The notes under the pieces are model-generated. The model had not been told where the DNA came from and searched no databases. It saw only the letters and a program-made list of their open reading frames with translations. The position numbers and the translations under genes were made by a program. A stretch of 64,000 nucleotides of DNA from Opisthorchis felineus (lineage: Eukaryota; Platyhelminthes; Trematoda; Opisthorchiida; Opisthorchiidae): assembly GCA_004794785.1 (NCBI GenBank), contig SJOL01004427.1, positions 92,602-156,601 of the forward strand, given 5' to 3'. Below are positions 1-12,519 of this stretch, one piece after another; the stretch's first letter is position 1; each line of letters opens with the position of its first letter.

Positions 1-3000
1 TTGACTCATGGTAAACACCATGACCGGAATAGCTTGCATTGCACCCAGTTCAACATGTGTGATTGATGAGCTTTTTATGAATGCAACTGAGTCTAAATGC
101 CAGATTGCAAGCAGTATTCCAAAAGGAGGAAACCTCAGGGTCACGTGCCCAAGCAGCACTGAAAATTTTGAAGAAATGTCGAAGGACGTTTGGACAAATA
201 TTGATATTCCTTTTGAAGTTATTCTAATACCGATATTTGTTTGCGCTCCCACGTTTCAACCGGATTGCTGAAGAATAGCGTATATTCATATTCCATATTC
301 CATCGTCAACCACGGGAATGTGTCCATATCCATTCCACTGTAAAAAGTGCGACAAAGTATAACTCGACTGCTACGACAAATCAGTAAACAACTGGACATT
401 CCAGTTACATAACCGGTATTGTGTACGCATGAGGAAAGCATACTGTGTTAAAAGGATGCCGTTTGTTCAAACCACAAAACCATTGTAGGGATGGAACATC
501 AGCAAAAGCTCGAGTTCTGCTGTTCACAAATTCATGGCAGCTCAATAACTGCGTTCTCGTTTTGTTTAACTTGTTATTGCGATTATCGTATTTTCAGTGG
601 AAATATACGGTAAATGGTCCAATGCCTTAGACAAAAGGCACGCTGTCAACCAGAGTATCTCCCAAAGGTCAATGAAGTCTGATGTATTGATGTAGACCCT
701 AGGCGTCAATTAAGACAGTATTAATTAAAATTGTCTTTGGTTTTGGCAGGCCACGTTAAAATTGAAGACAAATGATCAGTTCAGTGACGAGCCAAGAAAC
801 ACTGAAAGACTACCTGTCTCCATCATAATTTGGCTGATCCTGTACGAAAGTATATCGAGGCAAACCAAGTCCAGTAATACAGTTTAGGTGTCAGGACGAA
901 ACGTGCTGATAAACTGTCACCTAGAAAAATGCCGATCACGTCACTGCGTTTCTGAAGGAAAAGTTCATGAACGCGTTTCCGTGTGTCTCGAGAAAGCCAT
1001 CATCATTATCCTGAACAGCACGTCAGTATGAATCGGCATACCTCGCATTTAAGTGAGTTGTCAACAGCCCAAAGAGCTTGACTAAAAAATTAATGTTGGC
1101 TAAACTAATGTGTAGATTATAAGGCAATTTACACAACTTTATCGGAGTCCACACTGATTCGTCTTTAGAGCAATATAGTGGGACTGAAATATCAATCCAA
1201 GCACGCAAACCGGCTAAAGTTGTCTTAGAATCTGGTCCATAGAAGTTTGAAAATAGACGGAAGTTTTGCTAAACCAATTGGAAGTAGGTCAAAATTTTCT
1301 CAGGCTTCAGGGAAATTAATAAAAGTTCAAAAAACATACGATGTTTCAAAGAATAGGCGACAGACGAATCTGACTGAGGATCGTGCGGCCGACTCTTACG
1401 TGAGGCTGATCAGCGGATAAATACCGGATGAATACCGAACAAATAAACCGATAACAACAGTTATTAGAAATGCTGTAGAAGATTCACCCATTGAAACAAC
1501 ATCAAGCAACTGGAACACTCATGTTTGGCGTAACAGATAGCGGCTATTGTAGCAGACATGAGGTGGACGTGCTAGGTTGTTTTCCAACTGGAGCCGTCCT
1601 CAGAAGCAAAACATGACGTTTGTAGTAGAAACATCTGTCACATTTCCGAGTACAGCATTGTGCCTTGCGCCACGACTTTTGCCCGAACACATTCGTCATT
1701 CTTTCAACTGACCGGTGTCTATATGCCGTGATTTACAAGACGACTACACGACGAGTGGTCTGTCAAGGAGGATTTTTATACATATTCGGGGAAAGATGCC
1801 TCCCAGAAATATTTTTATACTGTTAGTCTGTTTAAAATACTATGTAAGTATTCACTATAAACTGTGGTTAGTCTGCCGATGAACTGATCTTCGTCCAAGT
1901 ATTGTGTATTCGTTCTATCAAAGGCGGATCTGAAGCCCCTTGGTACAAAAGTTTTTCCACCTCAACATCCTAAAAGCACTCTCAGCTAGGCTGTTATCAT
2001 ATTCTATATCCAAAAATGAAAATATGTGCACTAAAAATTAAACACTTGGTTATTAGAGTAGGCCGGTCTATCCTAGGAGCTTATTGCTGAAGATTGCACT
2101 CATGTGATTGTACCTTCTCTTACTCTATAACGCAACCGTACATTCATAATTCCCAAGAGGCAGATGATCTTGTACGGTCATGACAGTGGTCACGCTATGG
2201 AGAAACCAATGTCGTTGACAAGTCCGCAGCAACTAGACCGATTTCAAGCAGCCGGCCTAAAATGACCGTAATCTGATAAATTACCGTTCAGGTACAAATA
2301 GGAATCCCGTATCCTATGAGTATATCGGCTGCTTGGTGTTTAGGCCTAAATTTGCATCTTACCAGCGGAAAGATTGTTATTTCTAAAAACGGTGTGATAG
2401 CGCAAATCCTACAGCATTTTGCACAAATAATATGAGATTACACACGACACATCTTTGTGAAGGTGCCGAATTAAATTGCCAAAGAATGGCTACAGATATA
2501 CAAGGATCGCAGCGGTCTTGACGTGACAGATACTGGAAAAGTGCGACCGTAAAAGATGAAGTATGATAGCGCTGATATCAAGTGATAAAGACATCAGACT
2601 GTCTAAAAAAACAGGCTAGTTGACATTACAAGTTTCATGATAGCTTTTCGGGATATGAGGCTGCATCACGTAAGTCTGATGATCCAATCAACAGTGCGCC
2701 ACAGTTGACGGAAATAATCTTTCCAACTGACCTTCCAAAATAGAGTAAACGAAACTCCGCACTCAACAGTGAACGAGCTTGTCAGCGTCTACTGGGAAAA
2801 TCCATCTCAAGCTAAGCTCCGTAGAGCGTACTGCGTGTGTGACAGTTGCGGGACACTGAAACCAAAAGGGTACGGGGAAATTCCCATGGGAATTTGAAAA
2901 TTATTTATCAACCTAAATGCCCAGCGGCGTGCATTAGCAAACGGGCGACGAACATTCAACGGCAACTCCTCACTCATTGATTTAAATTAAATGAATCTGA

Positions 3001-4590
3001 GGACAAGCCATTTAGGTCAGTCATATCACCCGCAAGTCAAGTTAACAGTATCATACGGGAACACATGTGCGTATATACTTGGTCAATATTATAAACTAAT
3101 AGTCTGTGACTACGATTTCAGAGTAAAGCGCTTGAGAATATTCCATCCGTTGATTAGTGAGGTGGATATGGTTTGCGACCGATGAAGCAGGTTTCGGGGC
3201 TCTGTACTGCCCTGCCCCGAACTGACCCAAGGAGCAAGGCGCGTAGTTCGATGATCCGGTCGGTTCCACTTACGTAAGTTTCAAAACCAATGCAAGTGAA
3301 TTGATATAAGCCACGTTAGGCACAGCCATTGAGTTACACTCTGAAGTGGTTAAGTATAATAGCATCGTTATTGACAGTCGAATCACCTGTTCAGCTGGAT
3401 AGGTTTGACCGAGTGTATTTCGTGATCCTAGCCTTGTAGCAGCTGCTAAGTAACACCATTCTTTCTGGCGGTGTGAACTATCTTGCTGCAGTTATATTCC
3501 GCTGTGCTCCAAGTGGCAGTAAGACAGCGATGTTATTGTTAGAACTTCTTTTTTTCAGTCGGATTCAAAAAACGGGATAACTCTAGCATAGTAGACGAAG
3601 TGTTTACTAGAGCTCTCGAAACTCGTTGAAGTAAAAACTGAAAGCTTGAAGCACTTCATTATCCAGATTGATTTGCGTTAGACTGAACACTTAAGAAGAT
3701 ACAGATAAATCAATTTACGGTTGCTCATATGGTTTTAAAAACATTCGAAACGGACACATCAATCATTATTTGCATATCGTTTGTAATGGGTTGTAAAGAA
3801 AACATCGTAACATAATTGACGTTTAACGATACCTAGAAATCCACTGAATAAACCAGGCCAGAGAGCTACTCAATGCTATGATATCAATCTTCCTGTAAAA
3901 TTAGCCTATGAACTAAAAATGGATTGTGTGCATTCACAAAATAAGTATTTTAAGGTAATAGTTAGAGTTTCACTAGTTTCAGTAGAATACACGAGAAAGG
4001 TGAGAAAATTACACATGCAGTCTAATTATTACTCAAGTGATGTGTCGGAAGACAAGGATCAACCATCAGTAAATTACGTATCAGTAGTTCAACTTGATAT
4101 GTCGTCCACATTTTGTGTACTTCAAAACGAGTACTTGGCATCACGCGGACTAAAGCACTGACGAATTGGACCCAAATTTTCTAATAATCATCGTACTAGT
4201 TTATGATCAGCCGAGTGTTGGGTCCCACAGGGACACGTACTTGGTTTTTCACTGATGATGTGGTGATTCATTTCTAAGCAGTTTTACACGATCTCAATCC
4301 CTGAAAGATAAAACTATGAAACACAACCTCGAAAGTTATCCCCTGATTTGTTCTTGTGTCATTCGCTTTGGAAGTAGACTGAACTGTGCATTCTTAACCC
4401 ATTCACATAATCCTCTCTTTCCGTACCAACGTCACCCGCGCTTGTTTCAGATTAGAGAAATATGGAACTTCTCATCTGTACAAGTACGGCTATTTGGATG
4501 GTCCAAACCTGTGAGAAATGGAGTGACAAGTGCCTTCAGCTGACAGTTATCCGTTCCGCATGGAACGCTTTTTGTTTTTTATGAGCATTA
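1..4590. other. No gene or element recognised
   Basis: Only short chance open frames are present. The one near 3919-4161 has a moderate acceptor (ACATGCAG) before a polar stretch, but I cannot support it as an exon. No repeats of the families found elsewhere were noticed. Confidence 0.5.
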
Positions 4591-4591
4591 G

Positions 4592-4784
4592 CGAACAATT
4601 AGTCCTCTCATTTTCCGAAGAACTTAATAAAAATTCCTACACTTCGTTCTCTTTGATAGCTGAAAACCTTGGTGGATCTCATGTACGCAATACCGAGCTG
4701 CACCATGGAAGGTTGGAAAAATTCATTTTAGGAAGTTCACGAATTAAGACCACAGTGCAATGCAACTATTTAGACAAGATGGTT
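4592..4784 (+). CDS. Candidate exon, unknown protein
   Basis: A T-rich acceptor (CTTTTTGTTTTTTATGAGCATTAG) precedes 64 open codons starting EQLVLSFSEELNKNS and including LGGSHVRNTELHHGR. The frame closes at a TGA after KMV. Charged and polar residues are well mixed and there are no homopolymer runs. No conserved domain is recognised and I cannot choose a donor with confidence. The stretch may be a terminal exon or simply an open frame in non-coding DNA. Confidence 0.2.
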
Positions 4785-4789
4785 TGAAC

Positions 4790-7700
4790 GACTATACCAC
4801 CTAGCATGAATTTACTTAATAAGAACGAAAATAAATTTACCAGATGTTACATTCTGCTTGTCGTGCACCTGACATTTTCGGTGAGGAATGAACCAAATAT
4901 TTTATGTGCCGGTTTACTTTTCGGAAGGACAAGATTCGGTGCGCTGACGAAAAATCGTAGACAAATCACTGTGCTTCGGAAGGGGATCAAACTCCCGTTT
5001 GCAGCAATAATGTTCTCCTTAGAAAAACCAAACTTCTAATCACGTCATTCAGCCTTTGTGATAATTGCGTCACACTTCAACTCAAGAGGTTTTGCTCATT
5101 TATGGAAGCTGGTGTACTCTAAAGGTGACTTCCACAGCAGGATAAAATAAAAAGGGATAAAAATGCCATATTTCAAAGACTGTACTGAGAACTGTTTACC
5201 GGAAACCGGTTCCCATATGTTTTCTTCAGAACTCTTGACCACGAAACTTTGGAGTTCACTGTAAAGAGTTGTAATGAAATGATCTATGGATCAGGTGCAA
5301 GTGTAAAATAATGGAAGCAAAATCTTTCATGCCACCTTGGGCATCAGACAAACAAGTGTTTTAGTCAAATCGGACATATCAATCCCAGAATCATGTGTTT
5401 TTATATCCACAAACGTTTCACACCTTTCATAACAGGTTTCCAAAAATGATGAAGGCTTATAATCGCGAAGCTGATGCCTGCTAAAAGAAGTGAAATTTGA
5501 TCAGTTCTACGAACCGAAACACCCATTCGAAGAAGTAAAAGTGGTTTAATACAATCAAAAACTTTGCATTAAAATCACCTTGCCAACTATGATAAGATCA
5601 TATTTTGGGGACCGGACAAATTGACAGAAACACACCTTATTGCCCTGTTAAAGACTAAATGCTCCTTGCGTAACTACATCTGGGCGCATTCAAGTTCACA
5701 ATCGATTTCGAGAAAAGCTCAAATACGAGAAGCAGAGCACCCCAACCGACTAGGCAGTTTTCTCAAACGTCCTAAAAAACATTGTCACCAACTTCTCTCG
5801 CCTATGGAGAAAATAGTTAGAAGTTAGCGCTCAAGATTTTGTGATTACGGTACCTTGAGTAACAATGGCAGTTATGAATAGACTATTTGCCACGTAGTAA
5901 CTGAACTGCTTGAAGGACCAAACCCAAGTCTCAACGATCGGACTCATGTTGAATCTGGGTTTGCAACGGAGAGACAAAAATGTCGAGCATTTTCACATCT
6001 CATTCTGCTAAATGACACTTGCGGAAAGAACTATGTGTACTATTGTCTACGAAGTGAGTTCCTTACTTACCAAGATGATACAAAAGCTGTCATAAGTCAC
6101 ACCTGGATGCATCGAAAATACCTTCACTCCTCCATTCCTTATCAGGCATAATGCTAGCCAGAAACTAGCGGCATAGCCAGTGAGCTTTTTGTGGATGACG
6201 CACAATTGCCATTAGGCTGTTTAGTCCAGAGAAAAAAAGAATTTTTAATTTTTAACGTTTGATTTTCAGACGAAACGGTAGTTGGAATGGGCTAACGGAG
6301 ACGAAGATTCAGTAAAACCTTTTTAATTGGGACTCGAATGCACACAAAGCAGCGTATAGTGTGCAACATTTCAACGAAAGAAAACTTGCCCACCAGCTGA
6401 GTCTACGGTGGACGTTGCATCCAACCAAGGATATGCAACTGGGCTTCACATAGACTAGCCACGACTGAATTTCATTTTGGAATGGGAGACTTTTTACTGG
6501 AGACTGAGTTACAGATGTTTTGATTAATGAGAAGCAATTGAAAGGATAAAGTAAAATCGACAGCAAATGTCATATGAAAAGGGGTTTTTTAGGACAAGTG
6601 CGGCACACATTCTGCAGATAAAAATGACGGCTTCATCATCAGCACTCTCATGGGCAGCAATACAACAGCAGTGGGTGCTGATGTTTGACTGCCACGCAAA
6701 CATAGGGGAAGGAGACCGTGCCAACAAATGAGTAGAAAGTAGAAGGTTGGGGACTACAACGTCTCAAGAGAAAATGGCCAAGTACACAACGTGTACAGCT
6801 TCCTGAATAACCGAATTAACCGCATGTGAGCATCATGTTGAAGCAATACAACATCAGCGAGGCTGATCCAATATCCTTTCCAGACATCCAACATAAATAC
6901 AGTATACAGAGAGAAAGCGCCAGGCAGTTTGGCTAGGAAGTTACAGCAAGCTCTCCAGTTTGATCGGTTACGTGTCCCGTCCTGTACGGTATCTAGCTAC
7001 ATAAAGCAAAATCACCTGGACACCAACCAGGACGACGCAAGGTTTGCACAGCGCCCAACCTGACAGCATATGCTGCCACTTCATGTCCTGTTCCACTCGA
7101 ATCATTTGCTAGCATGCGTTTGGAGGTGCAAGATATGGTTTTCTCGCGGACAGTGGTGGGGGATACGTAGTAATGCCCAAACCTAAGTATCTAACGTAAG
7201 AAGTCTCATCTACTGCTCGACTGAAGCTGAATTGTGAAGGTATTCTAGGTACTAAAATTATGGCAGCGGAGTTACAAGGCTGTAGATTACGACAGTTCAT
7301 GGCGGCCTTGTAAGCACTGCCCCTTATTCTGAGTGCTATTGGTTTTCGATGCCAGTTTGACGAATATTTATTGTGCTTGGGGATAAGCGAATTTATACCA
7401 TTTGTGACAATGCAGTCAAGGCTTATACAACTGAGATAAGTAGGCCTATAAACAAATCCAAGCACCTCATACTTAAGTCATAAAATACTCAAATAGACGG
7501 GCTAATTAAGCTCAAATGCGGACAGGTTCTTGGATAGTAAGCAACCGAAATAGGCATACAAGTTTGATGAGCTCTCTTCCCAGTTGTTAGGTGATCTAGA
7601 GGAGCAGAAAAAACTTAGTTTGTGACTGCACAGCATCATACATCAAATTTACTGAAAGGTGGTCGTGAAAGAAAAGGATAAGGGTGTTTTTCTTAAACAA

Positions 7701-8050
7701 AGTAATTACTATCCTAGGTCCCCGGCTGGTGCACGCAAGACAAGCTTCTGATTCACAACCGTCCACAAGTAATCGTAATTCTACTATTGTGTGACCAGTG
7801 GCTGATCGACTTTATTATAAGCTTTGGATAGACGGAATCTGCTGCCATTTCTCCCACAGTATCGCTATTCACGTCAGGATTCTTGGTGTGGACCCACTGC
7901 TCACATGGGGGCTTCTCAGAAACACGCCAAAGGTATCTGTGACGTATCATTATTACTTAAGCAAGTTACATGTTTTATGCAGTTTCACAGTTCACCGAAA
8001 TATCGTCACCAGAATATACTAAGCAGGTTACTAATTTCATTTCGTATCCT
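4790..8050. other. No gene or element recognised
   Basis: The longest open frame (7109-7465, minus, 118 codons) has no good splice boundaries and no recognisable motif. The rest reads as intronic or intergenic DNA. Confidence 0.5.
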
Positions 8051-8058
8051 ACAAAAAG

Positions 8059-8159
8059 TTCAACAACGTTTAGGTGAACTTTATGAAGAATGTACAGATT
8101 TGGGTGACCGTCTCAGATATGAACCAAGCATTGCGCATTGCTTGCAGTATTTCCATTAG
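8059..8159 (+). CDS. Candidate short exon, coiled-coil-like
   Basis: After an AG at 8057-8058 the frame reads VQQRLGELYEECTDLGDR and then LRYEPSIAHCLQYFH before TAG. The heptad-like spacing of L and Y with E, D, Q and R suggests an amphipathic helix, and this is among the most protein-like short stretches in the left part of the window. The acceptor has a poor pyrimidine tract and no family is recognised, so it is listed only as a lead. Confidence 0.22.
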
Positions 8160-8689
8160 ATTTTATCCACCTACAAAGGTCACCACCACTGAACCGTCCT
8201 GTTTCTCAAGGTACAATTTTAAACCCGGGAGAACGCCGTAAATAGCGTGAGGTGTGAGAGAACATAACAATCATAATGTTGTTCAATAACTTGCTTATGA
8301 CCTTCGAAGTGATTATAACTTGATTTCACAACTGGCCGAAAAAAATTCAAATTCAGAACTCAGGTCCCTTATACTTAATGTAAGAAGCACGGTACATATC
8401 TTGCGTTCATTTATTCCCAGTGCTACTCATCCGGTTCCTCGAGTCGAATGTTAGAAACCAAGATATGACTCAACACAAATGCACAGCTTCCCGGTTTTGA
8501 TAAAAGATGTCCTGTTGGAGACAATTCTTATTCACAGCGACACACCGCCTGTGATACAACAGCAAAAGAAGACCGTTTCAGTGATGAGTAGAAAGCATGC
8601 AGAAGATGGAGGACTTGGTGCAGCAAAGCCTGATTTTAACAAAAAAACTATCAAGACCAAGATTTCCATCCACTTGTATGGAACTGAAG

Positions 8690-8740
8690 TAAACACATCT
8701 GAATGTGTTGTAAACAACACATCATGTGTTGTAAACATTC
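8690..8740 (+). repeat. Short direct and inverted repeats
   Basis: TGTGTTGTAAAC occurs at 8704-8715 and again at 8725-8736. The first copy forms a palindrome with the following ACAACACA (8704-8721). A related GTAAACACATCTGAATGTG precedes them. No function is apparent. Confidence 0.5.
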
Positions 8741-8749
8741 AAAACTGAT

Positions 8750-11700
8750 AAGCCTTGATTTCCGCTCCAATGGTCCTGATTTGTTCGCACATAGTGGACC
8801 AAGCTTCATTCCATTGCAGACAAGCTCCAGCCAGTCAGCCCTCACTATGTTCAGTAACGTCGGTGAGTAAATGTTTGAAGACGGAAAACGAGGAAATAAT
8901 CTTTGGAGTAACGGCAGATTGGCCAGCCTACGACCAAAGTCCAAAAAAGGCACAAATCCTCGAGAGAAGATACGACTCTCAAACTGCTAATGGAATCTAA
9001 TTTTCGAGCACCAGTTAATTTCATGGCGCTTCTGACGGTCGTCCAGGGTGTTGCGGGATACTTCATTACTGGAATCACCAAATCATTTGTACTAAAATAT
9101 TGCTCACGGAGTTTTCGGAGAGAAGTATTTCAGAGAGCGCTATTAAAACAGCTGAAGCAACACAACTGACGCTGAAAGACGGTACCGAGGTCAGTTAGTT
9201 TTGCAAAAACGGTAGAAATCTACGTTTACACCTAGAAATTCTCAGTCTAGGCTGGAATGCGTTTATACCGGAAAAGAAACGCAGTCGAATGTCTTGGAAC
9301 TTGTTGAAAAATAAGTCTCTGAGGTATTGGTAATTTTTTGCAAGTAAGTTGACTCTGAATACTTCACAGTACCCTGGAGAAACTCGGCCTTCCGAAGGAG
9401 GACAAAGAGCCTCTGTTCAGTGGGGTTAGTTCACGTGATTTCAGAGCATTGCTCGATAAAACTTGTCATGGTTTGTTAGCCAAGTCATAAAGTGAACACA
9501 CGCGCCAGCCATAAAATGAGTATTGAACCATCCGCGAGTAAACTTTACAACCAAACAGATTTCGATACAACTGGGTAATTACTATATCGTCGTACTCTTA
9601 CAGCTGAGAAATTCTGGCAGAAGGGAAACTCTTGTTCCAAAGTCGATCAAGACTGCCGATGTTTGATCCTTAAAAATTCCAACATCAGTGTTTGATGACT
9701 TCAGAGAATCAAAGTCCCCTTTCATACTTGGTTGACCTTGACACGTCCTCTGTTTACTATACGCTATTCCAGTGGATCCTGTTGGTATGTTCTATTTCAG
9801 GTGTATGGACGGAGAATCCAGGATGGAATCTATACAACAAGCATCATCGTATCGCTAAACCAGATTAAGCAAAATCTATCGACCGCTAACAATGTAAAAA
9901 TTTAGCGTAAACATTCGCGCAAGCGCGCATACGCATACGCGAACCGAATAGGATAACCGAATCAACAACACTAACAAACTTTGTCTGGCAATTATGTGCA
10001 GGGTGATATACCATGCTTGGAGCAACCTGATACATATGTCGGCTTGGGTTACACCGTTAAACTTGAACTAGTCTGCAAAGACGAATATGCACATGGATAG
10101 TAAACAAGACGAAACGGCAGCGGAAATTGCTTTTGACTGTATCGATTCCTGCAAGGTCAAATATGGAACACTACTGGCCTGATTTGAAGAGAAACAACTG
10201 AACACCGAAGAAAATCATTCCTATTTGGTGCTATATCATGTGTATGTTAATCGGGCTACCGATCAGCCACCCGTAGCTTAGTCGCTTGGCGGGTTTGGGT
10301 CTCTCTCTGGAATCTGGTGGAATGCACACCGTCGATAAATCCAAATTAAAATGGAACAGCTGTACAGAACTACTCAATATTCCAGCAAGAAACGTTCTAT
10401 TTACAGGGCCAAATGTCAAATGAAGAAGCATAGTCATCGAAGAGGGAATGCTTGAAGTCCTGTAAATCCTCCACTGAAACCTCGATTGAAGAAAGCATTG
10501 CCCTCTTCATAACCAGAAAAGAACCCAAAAAATCATGTACTGACAGAGTCGCACCTAATACGTAAGCACCAAACGAGCGCTCCCCATTACAGGCAAATCC
10601 GCCTACCTGGATGAAACTAACGAGACCGAAAGCCAACACAGATAAAAGCTATGTCGCAGCAGTATAGTGGACTCCAAAAGGGCTGGTTCAAATTGTAATC
10701 CAGTATATTCAAACGCCAAGTTGCTGATACAAATGCTTGACTGAACACATTAGGAAGACTCGTTTCGTGTGTCGGTATGTGGCCGGTACCCAAAACTAAC
10801 TTCATTCGGTGAAACCCTATGCATCATAACTCGTCAGCCAGCACATTGTGCACAGACAGTTTAGAAACGAACCAGTCTTTATCACGCGAATTCATTTTAC
10901 TTTTGGTTGTCCGTTCGTGCTAATTTATTCCTAACGCACTTTTGCATATAACCTAAGTGAGCTAACCTTGCGCCTGGAGAGAGTACAACATTTGTCTTTA
11001 TTCTTCGACAAAGGCGGAAGCACTGAATTAAGGCCAACCGGATCCACAGATATACTTGGAAACGAGTAAGTACTGGTTCAGGGGTTCTCCCACAGGAGTG
11101 AATCAAGGTGTGATCACTTGTTCTAGCTCAGAAGATGGTTCGGAGTAAGCGGCCAGATACGTGTAGACCGCAGTCCACTGTTTCAGTGAGTAACAATCCG
11201 ACCTCCAATCACAGTACACCAGCAAACGGATGGCAAGTAGTACTTACACCTGTTGCAATAGTGATTGGTATGTCGGTGTAAATTCCACCCACGTTTAGAC
11301 TAAGTTACTGACTGCTGGCAGCTGCAAACTACTAATACGAAAAACAGGTTTGCCGTTCTCTCATGTCCTCTTCGGCGAAAAACAAAAATATCCATGAGGT
11401 ACAGTTTACATAAGAATTCTGCCGTTAAGAGAAAATTCTTGCATTTCCCGGAGACAATCCTCCAAAATAAGAGTCAAAGCAAAACTTCAGAAAGACACAT
11501 TCGGTTGCCAATTACTTGCGTTCGATTTACAGTGACGCTGGACACAGGTACGGTATCCAAACTCGATGGGCAACTACAATTTAACAGGGACATCGCAGCA
11601 GATACGTGGGTTTGGTTCTCTCCATAAAGCACCATAGATTTTTATCAAATGAAGACTGAGGGGACTAAAACTCCACTAGTTTCGGTGGAGTTTTCTGTAT

Positions 11701-11985
11701 TGGAAGGCTTGAATGATTTAGCATGCAGTCTGATTAATCAACTCAGATGGCTGCACACTTTCGTGTGTGTCCGGCACGCATTTTCCGACTGCCTTACACG
11801 TTTGTGCTGGGTGTTGTACAAGCGACGCAACCAAGGCACACATTGAAAGCTGCCATCTAAGCAATACCGCAAATGGTTATGGTGATAATAAACGCCAGTT
11901 CGGGACAAGTCATGTCTGGAATTCGGGCTGCCGACATCCCAACACTGCCTAGGGGAGTTTATGGGATTTCAAGTGCCATCAGTTT
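8750..11985. other. No gene or element recognised
   Basis: A small CGCGC-rich patch at about 9913-9950 and several open frames of 60-100 codons are present, none with supporting signals. Confidence 0.5.
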
Positions 11986-11989
11986 TAGC

Positions 11990-12300
11990 AAACACCAAGA
12001 CTGCTTGAAATAGCCTTTAGGTTCCATCGAATGCACTCGTTTGCACGCTAATTTGGTTTCAACAGGAGATCCAAACAAATTCAAGCTGAATCGCTCGCTT
12101 GTGATATTCTTCAAATGAATGAGCTGCACAAAGACCACTTCATGTTTCAGCTGGTACATATCAGAGTATATTTTCATGTTGCTGAAGACTCTACGACAGC
12201 CATCAACCGGTTTCGCTGGTATTAAGGGCTCATGAGGTGGGAGCGAGTCCCAAGGTTTCACTAATTTTATGTCCAACTTGACTCTCATTAGTACGAAATT
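11990..12300 (-). mobile_element. Retrozyme-like unit, decayed, part of a tandem dimer
   Basis: Read on the minus strand, this matches the 56-kb unit in order: tail segment, ribozyme, GAGTCTTCAGCAAC start, TGAAACATGA.GTGG body, GCTTGAATTTG/CAAACGAGTGCATT segments. The part entering the ribozyme from higher coordinates belongs to an upstream unit (12250-12445), so two units lie head to tail. Divergence is high and the unit fades out near 11990. Confidence 0.55.
12187..12249 (-). ncRNA. Hammerhead ribozyme, probably inactive
   Basis: The minus strand has CTCATGA at 12230-12236 where the consensus is CTGATGA, so the invariant G5 is changed. GCGAAACCGG follows, and the cleavage triplet GTC is at 12195-12197. 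Stem II has lost most pairing. Stem I is well supported: GACTC (12245-12249) pairs perfectly with GAGTC (12187-12191), and the bases next to the core also pair. The preserved stem I and site with a broken core indicate an old copy of a once functional ribozyme. Confidence 0.6.
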
Positions 12301-12309
12301 AATGAAATA

Positions 12310-12515
12310 CACTCATTAACACGCCTATTTGGTTTTGACGGGCGACTCAAGTGAACTCCAGCTGAATCTTTCGTTTACAATATTCCTCAACTGAATGTGC
12401 TGCACGGAGATCACCTCATTTTTCAGTCGGGACGATAGTTGGGGCACCGCAGTATATTTTCTTGATGGAACACCACTCGAAGAGTCTTCAGCAACCTTCT
12501 GAGTGGCGTTGTATC
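12310..12515. mobile_element. Retrozyme-like fragment with antisense-to-sense junction
   Basis: From 12310 to about 12445 the plus strand carries the antisense body (GACTCAAGTGAACTCCAGCTG..., CTGAATGTGCTGCACGGAG, CCTCATTTTTCAG). At 12478 it switches to the sense unit start, TCGAAGAGTCTTCAGCAACC, and then TTCTGAGTGGCG. About 30 bp of unrelated or degenerate sequence lie between. This is the same head-to-head arrangement as at 48.6 and 56 kb, here more diverged. Confidence 0.5.
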
Positions 12516-12519
12516 AAGC

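Noticed and set aside
7109..7465. 118-codon minus-strand open frame
   Set aside because: No splice boundaries, no known motif, composition like other chance frames.
11959..12312. 117-codon minus-strand open frame
   Set aside because: It lies entirely over the retrozyme-like unit, which is non-coding in its other copies.
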